From: Holophagae bacterium
GTDB lineage: Bacteria; Acidobacteriota; Thermoanaerobaculia; Thermoanaerobaculales; Sulfomarinibacteraceae
DNA length: 11,623 nt
NCBI GenBank assembly: GCA_030609785.1
Contig: JAUWTC010000030.1
Coordinates: 1-11,623 of the forward strand
Direction: 5' to 3'
This document shows positions 1 to 6,303 of the stretch, piece by piece. Position 1 is the first letter of the stretch. Every line of letters begins with the position of its first letter. The position numbers and the translations under genes were made by a program. The notes beneath the pieces were generated by a model, which saw nothing but the letters and a program-made list of their open reading frames with translations, was not told the origin of the DNA and did not search any database.

Positions 1-2
1 AG

Positions 3-188
3 TACTACGTAGACGCAAGTTGTATTGATTGTGATGTGTGCCGCACCACGGCGCCCAACAATTTTCAGGCTAATGAGGACGAGGGATTTTCCTTTGTTTA
101 CAAGCAGCCCGAGAATGGTGAGGAAGAGGAGCAATGCCAGGAAGCCCTGGAGGCCTGCCCAGTCGAAGCGATCGGTGACGACGGCTGA
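3..188 (+). CDS. Ferredoxin, single [4Fe-4S] cluster (5' end outside window)
   Basis: Only the last 61 residues are present, ending at a TGA at 186-188; the start lies before the window. The protein is a small soluble cytoplasmic electron carrier. The first cluster motif is C-IDC-DVC (C-x2-C-x2-C) near visible residues 7-13, and the fourth ligand is the Cys of the CPVEAIG motif near the C-terminus. All four positions are Cys, so a [4Fe-4S] rather than a [3Fe-4S] cluster is expected. An extra Cys in EEQCQEA, eight residues before the CP ligand, sits where related monocluster ferredoxins have a disulfide or vestigial cysteine; no obvious partner Cys is visible. The middle is very acidic, with a run of Glu, as is usual for this family. 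The redox partner cannot be told from this window. A strong terminator follows 27 bases after the stop, so the gene ends its transcription unit. Confidence 0.9.
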   Translation, partial: YYVDASCIDCDVCRTTAPNNFQANEDEGFSFVYKQPENGEEEEQCQEALEACPVEAIGDDG

Positions 189-215
189 TCTCTCCGGCAC
201 ATAACAGATTTCGAG

Positions 216-241
216 GCCGGCGCATCGCGCCGGCTTTTTTT
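216..241 (+). terminator. Rho-independent terminator after the ferredoxin gene
   Basis: A perfect 8-bp GC-rich stem (GCCGGCGC / GCGCCGGC) with an ATC loop is followed at once by seven Ts (235-241). It lies 27 bases downstream of the ferredoxin stop and separates that unit from the glycosyltransferase gene. Confidence 0.93.
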
Positions 242-318
242 GATGGCCGGGATTCCAGGCACGACGGCCGGTCGTTCCCCTTTTGGTTCCAGTCCTGCCG
301 GGTTAGAGTTGCCTGAGG

Positions 319-1647
319 ATGCAGTTGAGGATTTCGTCACCACGATTCAAGGTAGCGTTCGGGTTGGCGGCCGTGAGCGTGCACCTCGGGTTGGCGGCCG
401 TTGCTCGGCTGGGCGGCCCCAGGGTTCTCTGGGGTGATGAAAAGACCTATCTGAGCTCAGCGGTTGCCGTCCTTCAGGGTGACCCCTCGTGGTGGCCGGT
501 CCCTTTGTGGCCGCCTCTTTATCCTCGATTTCTGGCTGGGGTTCTTGCGGTATCCGGTCACAATCCGGTCGGAATCACTGTCATTCAGACGGTCTTGCTC
601 TTCATCGCTGCCGTGATCTTCGGAGATCTGGTCCGTCGTTGGACGGGCGCCCGAGCGGCCGGCATGGCGGCTTTCCTGATGATGGCCGGCTTTCCTCCGC
701 TTGCAGCTTTCAGTCGATTCCTTTGGCCGGAGGTCTTGCACCTGGTATTGGTACTGGTCGCACTCTGGATCTTGGTGGTCCGGCGGGACAGCTCTTTGTG
801 GCTGGCGCTTGCGGGGATATCCCTGGGGTTGGCTCTCCTGACCAAGAGCCTCTTGGGTCCGTTTCTGCCGGTGCTGCTCGGGGCAGCATTCATCGGTGAC
901 CGCGGTCCACGCCGTGTCCTCCGTCTGGCCGTCTGCGTGGCAGCGATCGCAGTTGTCATCGGTCCGGTAATCGGCCTTCAATACAGGCGGGTCGGCGTGC
1001 CCGTGATCGCCGATTCTTCGGCCTTCAATCTATGGGTTGGACTCAACGACCGTGGGATGAAGAGCTTCGAAGGGTCCTTCGTGGCCGAAGCCTACAGGGA
1101 ATATTCGGCTTGGGAAGGGACATTCGCAGAGCGCAACGCCCGCGCGCATCGCCAGAGTTGGCAGTTGATTCGAGAGCGCGGCCTGGGGCCGGTGCTGAAG
1201 GCTCAATTTCGGCGGCAATATGCGCGTCTGTTCGACAAAGATTGCTATCTGACAGAGCAGGTTCCCGGAGGGGCCGCGGTGGAGCAGGGGTCGGGCTTTA
1301 TTTCCCTGGGGCCGAGAGCTTCGGACGGCGTCCGAATCGTGTCCTACGGGGCCTACGCTCTCCTGTTGTTGACCGCACCGCTTGGTTTTTTGGTATGGCC
1401 CTTTGTCCAGCGACGCTGGCCCCGGGTTCTTCTGCTGTTCCTCCTCTACAACTTGGCCTTGTTCCTGGTCTTCCACGTCAAGAGCCGGTACCGAGTCCAG
1501 CTGCTGCCGGTTTTTTTTCTGGGATCCTCCGCTGCCATCGCGTGGTTCGAGACTGGATTCAGGGGGCGCATCTCTCTGCGCCCTGTCATAGGACGGATCG
1601 TCGTGGCCGGCGTCCTGAGCGCCGTCATGCTGTGGCTCGCGTTCTGA
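319..1647 (+). CDS. GT-C fold membrane glycosyltransferase, ArnT/PMT (GT39/GT83)-like
   Basis: This is a 442-residue polytopic membrane protein. GT-C enzymes of this superfamily use polyprenyl-phosphate sugars and transfer the sugar on the outer face of the membrane. A hydrophobic helix at about 11-32 leads to the first external loop with D40-E41 (WGDEKTY), the position of the catalytic acidic pair in ArnT/PMT proteins. WPE at 136-138 resembles the second acidic motif, SAFNLWVGLN at 234-243 matches the NLW-G-N signature of the family, and a KSRYRVQLLPVF motif precedes the last helices. Many transmembrane segments lie between 84 and 220 and again near the C-terminus. Acceptor and donor are unknown; lipid A, a glycan or a protein are all possible. 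Start choice: ATG 319 has GAGG directly against it, whereas TTG at 325 lies 6 bases after that GAGG, the same spacing as the next gene. Real initiation may therefore be at 325, two residues shorter. The gene stands alone between a terminator and a repeat-rich gap. Confidence 0.82.
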   Translation: MQLRISSPRFKVAFGLAAVSVHLGLAAVARLGGPRVLWGDEKTYLSSAVAVLQGDPSWWPVPLWPPLYPRFLAGVLAVSGHNPVGITVIQTVLLFIAAVIFGDLVRRWTGARAAGMAAFLMMAGFPPLAAFSRFLWPEVLHLVLVLVALWILVVRRDSSLWLALAGISLGLALLTKSLLGPFLPVLLGAAFIGDRGPRRVLRLAVCVAAIAVVIGPVIGLQYRRVGVPVIADSSAFNLWVGLNDRGMKSFEGSFVAEAYREYSAWEGTFAERNARAHRQSWQLIRERGLGPVLKAQFRRQYARLFDKDCYLTEQVPGGAAVEQGSGFISLGPRASDGVRIVSYGAYALLLLTAPLGFLVWPFVQRRWPRVLLLFLLYNLALFLVFHVKSRYRVQLLPVFFLGSSAAIAWFETGFRGRISLRPVIGRIVVAGVLSAVMLWLAF

Positions 1648-1678
1648 GAGAAGTCGTTTGCAATATTCAAGAAATAGC

Positions 1679-1708
1679 CACAAAAAGGCACGAAAAGGCA
1701 CAAAAAGA
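1679..1708. repeat. Three tandem 10-bp repeats (CACAAAAAGG type)
   Basis: The copies are CACAAAAAGG (1679-1688), CACGAAAAGG (1689-1698) and CACAAAAAGA (1699-1708). The array begins 31 bases after the glycosyltransferase stop. It resembles the CACGAAG-type array at 5421-5485 in composition, but its period is 10 rather than 9. It is not coding and is not followed by a T-run. Confidence 0.8.
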
Positions 1709-1755
1709 GAGGCCATTTGCCTTGCAGGGCCTGCGTTCTGGAGCGCGGGGTAGGA

Positions 1756-1832
1756 ACCGGCACGCCGGGCGAAGGCCGGTGGAACCGCCAGGTTCCGCAT
1801 CCGAAGGATGCAGTGCGGGCGCTGCCCCGCAT
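1756..1832. other. Cluster of four abutting hairpins in a gene-free gap
   Basis: Four short palindromes tile this stretch with almost no unpaired bases between them. They are: ACCGGC 1756-1761 with GCCGGT 1775-1780; GGAACC 1781-1786 with GGTTCC 1791-1796 (loop GCCA); GCATCC 1797-1802 with GGATGC 1806-1811 (loop GAA); and TGCGGG 1814-1819 with CCCGCA 1826-1831, extendable by a G-T and an A-T pair. A second GGAACC copy at 1753-1758 could compete for the same GGTTCC. This could be a dispersed palindromic (REP/BIME-like) repeat, a structured RNA or a mobile-element remnant. The 324-bp gap 1648-1971 holds no convincing gene. Confidence 0.6.
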
Positions 1833-1858
1833 TGTGACGCCGGGAATATGCCAAGCAG

Positions 1859-1930
1859 CTAAGCTGATAGCACTCGACGGAGTTCGAACCTCACTGTTTC
1901 CAGATCGCCGTTGAGCATCGCTCAGCTTAG
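1859..1930. repeat. 72-bp element bounded by a 9-bp perfect inverted repeat
   Basis: CTAAGCTGA at 1859-1867 is exactly reverse-complementary to TCAGCTTAG at 1922-1930. Inside lie two words, GACGGAGTTCGA (1876-1887) and CCGTTGAGCATCG (1908-1920). Both recur exactly, in the same order and orientation, at 8969-8980 and 9026-9038 in the comEC-miaA spacer. The element ends just upstream of the probable promoter of the C25 peptidase gene. It could be a small non-autonomous element or an operator-like structure. Confidence 0.5.
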
Positions 1931-1936
1931 GTCAGG

Positions 1937-1942
1937 TATACT
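1937..1942 (+). promoter_or_regulatory. Possible -10 box for the C25 peptidase operon
   Basis: TATACT differs by one base from the TATAAT consensus and lies 30 bases before the TTG start. The nearest TTGA-type -35 (TTGAGC, 1911-1916) is 20 bases upstream, longer than the usual 16-18, so the assignment is weak. Confidence 0.3.
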
Positions 1943-1959
1943 CCCCAACCGCTGAGACT

Positions 1960-1974
1960 GAGGAGCTTTGCTTG
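1960..1974 (+). promoter_or_regulatory. Shine-Dalgarno and TTG start of the C25 peptidase gene
   Basis: GAGGAG at 1960-1965 is followed after 6 bases by TTG at 1972. No ATG or GTG with a better site lies nearby, and the reading from this TTG gives a clean signal peptide. Confidence 0.7.
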
Positions 1975-4578
1975 AAATTACCGAGAATCTTATCGACCCG
2001 CTTCCGGACGACCGCCACTTCGCTGATCGTCGTGGTCGGTATGTTTGTTGCGGCCGGCGTGTCGGCGGTTCAGGTCGAAGGCACAGGTTCTGCCCAGCCC
2101 GGTCGGTTCAAGCTCTTGATCGAAGAGAGTGGCGTCTATGCGGTGACGTACGACGATCTGGCCCAGGCGGGGCTCCGGTTCCGGGCGGTGCCGTCGAAGG
2201 ACTTCGGCATGACCAATCAAGGCGAGATGGTTCCGGTCTGGGTCGAAGACGGTGGTGATGGGATTTTCGAAGCGGGTGACCGGATCCTCTTCGTCGGCAA
2301 GCGGCTCCGGGGCGAATATTCCTACCTCGACGAGTACTCCCGTTTCAACTGCTACGTGTTGGATCTGAAGGCTGGCGAGCCCCTCAATGGACACGACGTC
2401 AGGGGTGATTGGGGTGATGATGCCATCGGCATGTCGGCAGATCTATTCGTTCGAAGCCGCTTAGAAGAAGACACGGTGATGGTCCGATACCCGGAACGGC
2501 TCAATGAAGCCCAGGAACGTTGGTACTGGTCCCGGTTGTCGGTGACCGACCGCGAACCATGGCGGGTGGCGCTAACCCTCGACGGCATCCGCCGCGAGCG
2601 GAAGTCGGACAGGATGGACGCCCATGACCTCCGGAACTTGACCGCCGTTGGGGCTACAGGCGAAAACATCCGGAAACACCTGCACGAGATTTTTGGTTCG
2701 GAGGAATCGGCCACGGCCCGCCTCGCCCTTCGAATCGGCTTCCGTGGGTGGTCCAAGCCTCGAAACGCCCAGGGATTGGTTCACCACCACGTGTCGATAA
2801 AGGCCAACGGCAAGGAGGTTCCACCCGCGCAGTGGGATGGGTCCGATCCCTTCATTCATCACCTCGAAGTCCCGCTCCACAACGCCGACTCAACCCGTTT
2901 GGAGCTGGAGATCAGTATTTCGCGCCGAAAGCTCCCTGAGACCGACGATCTTTTCGTCGATGTCGTGATGCTCAACTGGATCGAGGCGGAATACCTTCGA
3001 GATTCCGGCATGCAAGAGGGCCAGAGCCGATTTGAGATCCGGGCGGACGGTCAGGGAGAAGGACCTCCAATCGAAATCGTCGCAGCCGGTAATGGGTGGC
3101 TCTACAGTTCGGGCGCTGGGCGGGTGGAGCTCGTTGACGGGTACAACCGTCTGGAGGGTCGTTCTCTTGGCCAGGGGCCGTTTTTTCCGGTCATCGGCGA
3201 CGCCTATCGAGAAGCCGATCAAATCGTCCCTGATTTCTCCTCGGCCTTGAAAACAGCGTACCGGCAAACGGACTACATCATGATCACCCACCGGCGGTTG
3301 CTCGAGGCAGTCCAACCGTTGGCCGAGTTTCACAGGACGAAAGGGCTTAGCGTCGCCGTCGTCGACGTCGAGGATATCTACGACGAGTTCAACCACGGTA
3401 TTCAACATCCCCGAAGCCTGCGTGACTTCCTCAAGTGGGCCTACGACAACTGGCCTGAGCCGAGGCCCCGTTTCGTATTGCTGGCCGGGGATGCCAGCTG
3501 GGATTTCAAGAATCTGACAGCAGATGATGCCCGCTACGCCGACTGGACCTATCGGCCCGGAGAGGCCCGCAGGTTCATCAAGAACGCATCGTCGTCATAC
3601 GAGGACATGGCCGACGTCAACCACCGTAACCTGGTACCCACCTGGAGCTTCCCTACCTCCCACGGCCATGCCGCCAGTGACAACTGGTTGGTCTGTGTCG
3701 ACGGAGACGACATCTACCCCGACATGGCAGTCGGCAGGATCCCGGTCACTGAGCCGGACGAGATGGCCGCCGTGATTCAAAAGACGATCGCCTATACCGA
3801 CCACAGCCCTGTGGGATCGTGGCGAAAGAACCTCCTGTTCATCACCAACGAAAGCAAGGGGTTCCAGAGGGCCAGCGACAGGGCTTCAGAGGTCTTCGAA
3901 GACCGGGGCTACATGACCCGGAAGATCTATCCCAGTCATGACGAGACGGCCAACGAAGAACACACACGGAACATGGTCACAGCGTTCGACCAAGGGCTGC
4001 TGATGGTTCAGTTCCTCGGCCACGGTGGGCGTTACATCTGGCGAACCGGTCCCCCGGACCTGAAGAAGAACCATGATCTCTTTACCTTGGAGCACCTGGA
4101 TGCCCTGGCGAAGACCGGAAAACTGCCTTTCGTCATCAGCCTGACCTGTTACTCCGCCCCTTTCGATCATCCGACTGCCGACTCGATCGGGGAGAAGCTC
4201 CTCCGGCTGGATGGCAAGGGTGCGATCGGTGTCTTTGCGGCGTCGTGGCGCAACAGTCCGTCGTCAAATATGGGCCGTATCGTGATGGACGAACTGTCGA
4301 GCCCGGGGGCAACGATCGGGGAAGCCCTGATGCGTGCCAAACATCACCTTCGAAGTCCGATTCTGGTCGAAACCTACAATCTTCTGGGCGATCCGGCGAT
4401 CAGTCTCAATCTGGCGCCCGACGTTGAGCCGCCGTTTCCCAACGAAGATAAGCAGGCGAATGTGACCGAGAGAAAACCGAAGTCCGAAGAAGCGCTCTCT
4501 GCATTGGCGGAAATCAAGGCAGATCGGGTTGAAGTCGGGCAGTGTAATATCGATGCCGATGGAAAGGACATGAAATGA
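1972..4578 (+). CDS. Secreted C25 family (gingipain/PorU-like) cysteine peptidase
   Basis: This 868-residue exported protein begins with a basic stretch, a hydrophobic helix (about 17-32) and a likely signal cleavage after VSA. Residues 45-130 match the N-terminal beta-domain seen in PorU-like C25 proteins (GVYAVTYDDL, then NQGE-VPVWVEDGGDG and GDRILFVG). The catalytic part spans about 430-815: DYIMITH at 434, GDASWD at 506, DNW at 570, DMAVGRIPV at 584, LGHGG with the catalytic His at 684, and SLTCYS with the nucleophile Cys at 726. It closes with GDPAISL at 806-812. In gingipains the His and Cys form the catalytic dyad, with Arg or Lys specificity; specificity cannot be read here. The His-Cys gap is 42 residues, against about 33 in gingipain R. 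The tail after 818 is short and charged, with no recognisable T9SS sorting domain. The gene overlaps the next one by ATGA. It starts at a TTG with a good Shine-Dalgarno sequence. Confidence 0.86.
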   Translation: MKLPRILSTRFRTTATSLIVVVGMFVAAGVSAVQVEGTGSAQPGRFKLLIEESGVYAVTYDDLAQAGLRFRAVPSKDFGMTNQGEMVPVWVEDGGDGIFEAGDRILFVGKRLRGEYSYLDEYSRFNCYVLDLKAGEPLNGHDVRGDWGDDAIGMSADLFVRSRLEEDTVMVRYPERLNEAQERWYWSRLSVTDREPWRVALTLDGIRRERKSDRMDAHDLRNLTAVGATGENIRKHLHEIFGSEESATARLALRIGFRGWSKPRNAQGLVHHHVSIKANGKEVPPAQWDGSDPFIHHLEVPLHNADSTRLELEISISRRKLPETDDLFVDVVMLNWIEAEYLRDSGMQEGQSRFEIRADGQGEGPPIEIVAAGNGWLYSSGAGRVELVDGYNRLEGRSLGQGPFFPVIGDAYREADQIVPDFSSALKTAYRQTDYIMITHRRLLEAVQPLAEFHRTKGLSVAVVDVEDIYDEFNHGIQHPRSLRDFLKWAYDNWPEPRPRFVLLAGDASWDFKNLTADDARYADWTYRPGEARRFIKNASSSYEDMADVNHRNLVPTWSFPTSHGHAASDNWLVCVDGDDIYPDMAVGRIPVTEPDEMAAVIQKTIAYTDHSPVGSWRKNLLFITNESKGFQRASDRASEVFEDRGYMTRKIYPSHDETANEEHTRNMVTAFDQGLLMVQFLGHGGRYIWRTGPPDLKKNHDLFTLEHLDALAKTGKLPFVISLTCYSAPFDHPTADSIGEKLLRLDGKGAIGVFAASWRNSPSSNMGRIVMDELSSPGATIGEALMRAKHHLRSPILVETYNLLGDPAISLNLAPDVEPPFPNEDKQANVTERKPKSEEALSALAEIKADRVEVGQCNIDADGKDMK

Positions 4579-4991
4579 AGCAGATTATTTTTGGACGACG
4601 TGTGGCCCTGGCGGTGTTCGTTATCGCCGTTGCCTGGAGTTGGACAGGTGTGGCGGCTCCAGAACCCTCGCCCGGAGAGCAAGGCGCCCCGGACGCATCC
4701 GAGGCCAAGGCGAAGGATGAGGCGCCGAAGAACACATTGAAGTGGACCACTGCCAGTGAGGTGGACAATTTTGGCTTCGACATTTTTCGGAGCGAAAGCG
4801 AAGATGGGCCCTTTGAGAAGAGGACCGACGACCCATTGCCCGGCGCGGGCACCACAGACGAACCGCAGTCCTATCTCTGGGAAGATTTCGACATCGAAAA
4901 GGGCAAGGACTACTACTACTATATCGAGAGCATTTCGATGGCCGGAGTCAGGGAGCGATTCAGCCCGATCATCAAGGCGCCGGCGAAATAG
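4575..4991 (+). CDS. Small secreted protein with one FN3/FlgD-like beta-sandwich
   Basis: The 138-residue protein starts at the ATG inside the ATGA overlap with the peptidase gene, with AAGG 8 bases upstream, so it is probably translationally coupled. Residues 1-28 form a signal peptide (basic start, hydrophobic core, VAA cleavage site). Residues 29-53 are a low-complexity linker rich in Pro, Glu, Ala and Lys. Residues 54-138 carry the pattern LKWTTASEVDNFGFDIFRS, then YLWEDFDIEKGKDYYYYIES. This pattern is common in fibronectin III-like or FlgD-like domains found near the C-termini of large extracellular proteins, including C25 peptidases. Here the domain stands as its own gene directly behind a peptidase that lacks it, so it may be a detached accessory domain that binds the peptidase or the cell surface. 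That role is an inference. No catalytic residues are evident. Confidence 0.72.
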   Translation: MKQIIFGRRVALAVFVIAVAWSWTGVAAPEPSPGEQGAPDASEAKAKDEAPKNTLKWTTASEVDNFGFDIFRSESEDGPFEKRTDDPLPGAGTTDEPQSYLWEDFDIEKGKDYYYYIESISMAGVRERFSPIIKAPAK

Positions 4992-5004
4992 AATTTCGCC
5001 GATC

Positions 5005-5385
5005 ATGAACCGCCCCTCTTTCGGTCGGTTCGGAGAGTGGGTCGCCCTTTTGTGGTTGCTCATCCGGGGTTACCGACTGCGGCACCGTAACTGGAGGGGT
5101 CCTTCAGGAGAGTTGGATCTGGTTATGAGTCGCCGCGGTGAGATTGTCTTCGTCGAGGTCAAGGCCCGGGCAGGGAGTGGTTTTGGCGGCGCTCTGGGCG
5201 CGGTGAACCAACAAAAACAAGCCGCCTTGGCCCGGACTGCATCCGCCTACCTCAGCCGCTTCGAAATGTGGGACCAACCGTGTCGATTCGACGTGGTCGC
5301 CGTGCAGAAAACCTATGGTGGCTTGAGTTTCACCGTCACCCATCAAGCCAACGCCTTCCGACCGGATCTGGGTCGCCGCATGTGA
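5005..5385 (+). CDS. yraN: YraN family (UPF0102) nuclease-fold protein
   Basis: The 126-residue protein matches the YraN/UPF0102 family in length and motifs. The N-terminus has GRFGEWVALLWLLIRGYRL, the G-x2-GE-A-x2-L-x3-G-Y pattern of the family. Then comes the PD-(D/E)XK-like core GELDLVMSRRGEIVFVEVKAR at about 38-58, with acidic residues and the EVK triad, and a C-terminal CRFDVVAV segment. The family resembles Holliday-junction resolvase folds, but the cellular role is not settled. I chose ATG 5005, 13 bases after the preceding stop, because family homology begins there; the reading frame stays open upstream, but that part overlaps the secreted-protein gene and lacks family resemblance. 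No strong Shine-Dalgarno is visible, so translation may depend on the upstream genes. It is the last gene of the + strand unit and converges on the CRP-like gene across a 246-bp repeat-filled gap. Confidence 0.85.
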   Translation: MNRPSFGRFGEWVALLWLLIRGYRLRHRNWRGPSGELDLVMSRRGEIVFVEVKARAGSGFGGALGAVNQQKQAALARTASAYLSRFEMWDQPCRFDVVAVQKTYGGLSFTVTHQANAFRPDLGRRM

Positions 5386-5420
5386 CGGTGCCAAGGGCAA
5401 ATACACTCAAGGGAGAACCG

Positions 5421-5485
5421 CACGCGAAGGCGCAAAGAAGCAAAGAGAATAAATTGAACCACGAAGACACGAAGAGCGCGAAGCG
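5421..5485. repeat. Degenerate CACGAAG-type tandem repeats downstream of yraN
   Basis: Units such as CACGCGAAGG and CGCAAAGAAG (5421-5440) are followed by a clear 9-bp run: CCACGAAGA, CACGAAGAG, CGCGAAGCG (5459-5485). The array starts 36 bases after the yraN stop. Similar CACGAAG/CACAAAG arrays are familiar in spacers of many environmental bacterial genomes; their function is unknown. Confidence 0.7.
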
Positions 5486-5511
5486 TTACTTTTGACTCGA
5501 CTCGATTAGAA

Positions 5512-5578
5512 GTGGACAGAGTGGACGATCTGGACAAGGTGGACAGTCCACTGAGTCCACCAAGTCCACAATGTCCAC
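5512..5578. repeat. 67-bp symmetric palindrome of eight 9-bp units (GTGGACNNN)
   Basis: GTGGAC starts at 5512, 5521, 5530 (as CTGGAC) and 5539. Its complement GTCCAC starts at 5546, 5555, 5564 and 5573. Every step is exactly 9 bases, and each hexamer has its mirror partner about the single central base 5545. The three-base linkers vary and mostly do not pair. The structure lies midway between the convergent yraN and CRP-like genes and could form a long cruciform or RNA hairpin. No T-run follows on either side, so a standard terminator is not shown. Confidence 0.88.
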
Positions 5579-5605
5579 CGTTATCCTCTAACTCCTCGGG
5601 ATTCA

Positions 5606-5633
5606 AAATTTCCAGTTTCCAGTTTCTTTCTTC
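5606..5633. repeat. Heptamer array (CAGTTTC type) touching the CRP-like gene stop
   Basis: Four 7-bp steps are seen: AAATTTC, CAGTTTC, CAGTTTC, TTTCTTC. On the - strand they read GAAGAAA, GAAACTG, GAAACTG, GAAATTT. The stop codon of the CRP-like gene (5632-5634) shares its last two bases with the array. Confidence 0.6.
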
Positions 5634-6303
5634 AATCCAACAGATGTTCGGCGATGTACGTAAACTTGCCCTTGTTGACGAGGCCGAAGCCCTCTTCGAA
5701 CTCGTTGATCATTCGGGAAACGGTCTCGCGGCTGGTGCCGATCGAGTGGGCGATATCGGAATGTGTCGGCCTTCGGACGACGATCCAGCCGTTGCCCAGT
5801 TTCTGGCCGTGATCGCGGGCCAGATCCAAGAGATACCGGGCCAGGCGACCTGCTACGTCCATGTAGGCCAGGCTCTCCATCTTGGAGTTCGCCCTGCGCA
5901 ATCGCCTCGACAGGATAGCCAACAGTTTTCTGGAGATGCTGGGAGTCGATCCGAGGAGCCTGTGGAAATCCTGGCGGTGGATCGTCAACAATTCTACCTG
6001 TGAAGCGGTGATGACGGCCGCTGATCTCGGCGCCGACTCGAGCAAGGCCATTTCGCCAAAGACCTGGCCGGCTCCGAGGATGGTCAGAATGAAGTCTCGA
6101 CCGTCGGTCGATGTGACGACAATTTTGACCTTGCCGGTGGCGACGATGTAGACGGCATCCGCCGGGTCGCCGGCGTTGAAAATTGTTGTGTCCTTGGCCA
6201 GGGAGCGCAACTGGACGACGCCGGCCACCTGGGCCATCTCCTCGTGATCCAACTCGGAAAAGAGATCGACCTGCGCCAGCAGGGAGTTGACATCCTGGTT
6301 CAT
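5632..6303 (-). CDS. CRP/FNR family transcriptional regulator, CRP-like
   Basis: The 223-residue regulator has an N-terminal cyclic-nucleotide-binding beta-barrel (about 10-120) and a C-terminal winged helix-turn-helix (about 145-220). The phosphate-binding cassette reads FGEMALLESAPRSA at 82-95, with E84, R93 and S94 in the places of E72, R82 and S83 of E. coli CRP, so cAMP or a similar ligand is plausible. The protein has no cysteine at all, which excludes an FNR-type iron-sulfur sensor. The recognition helix SRETVSR at 191-197 is nearly that of CRP, so a GTGA/TCAC-type DNA half-site is expected. The start at 6303 is chosen over longer readings because the upstream extension is basic, unlike the family, and overlaps the lipoprotein gene; this ATG forms an ATGA overlap with the lipoprotein stop. 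It is the last gene of the miaA-hfq operon and ends in a heptamer repeat. Confidence 0.9.
   Translation of the reverse strand: MNQDVNSLLAQVDLFSELDHEEMAQVAGVVQLRSLAKDTTIFNAGDPADAVYIVATGKVKIVVTSTDGRDFILTILGAGQVFGEMALLESAPRSAAVITASQVELLTIHRQDFHRLLGSTPSISRKLLAILSRRLRRANSKMESLAYMDVAGRLARYLLDLARDHGQKLGNGWIVVRRPTHSDIAHSIGTSRETVSRMINEFEEGFGLVNKGKFTYIAEHLLD

Noticed and set aside
1030..1862. Open frames of about 275 residues on both strands over the glycosyltransferase end and the gap
   Set aside because: They overlap the well-supported membrane protein, have low-complexity basic composition, and run through the repeats and hairpins without recognisable motifs.
1859..1930. A 72-bp tRNA-like gene (closing stem plus a TTCGAA loop)
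   Set aside because: The closing stem is 9 bp, the TTCGAA loop is not at the correct distance from the 3' end on either strand, only three T-stem pairs form, and no anticodon arm or CCA context is seen.
5421..5578. CRISPR array
   Set aside because: Units are 9 bp with 3-base linkers, with no 25-40 bp repeats, no unique spacers and no cas genes.
5512..5578. Simple rho-independent bidirectional terminator
   Set aside because: The linkers do not pair and no T-run follows either arm, so it lacks the standard terminator form, although it could still hinder transcription.
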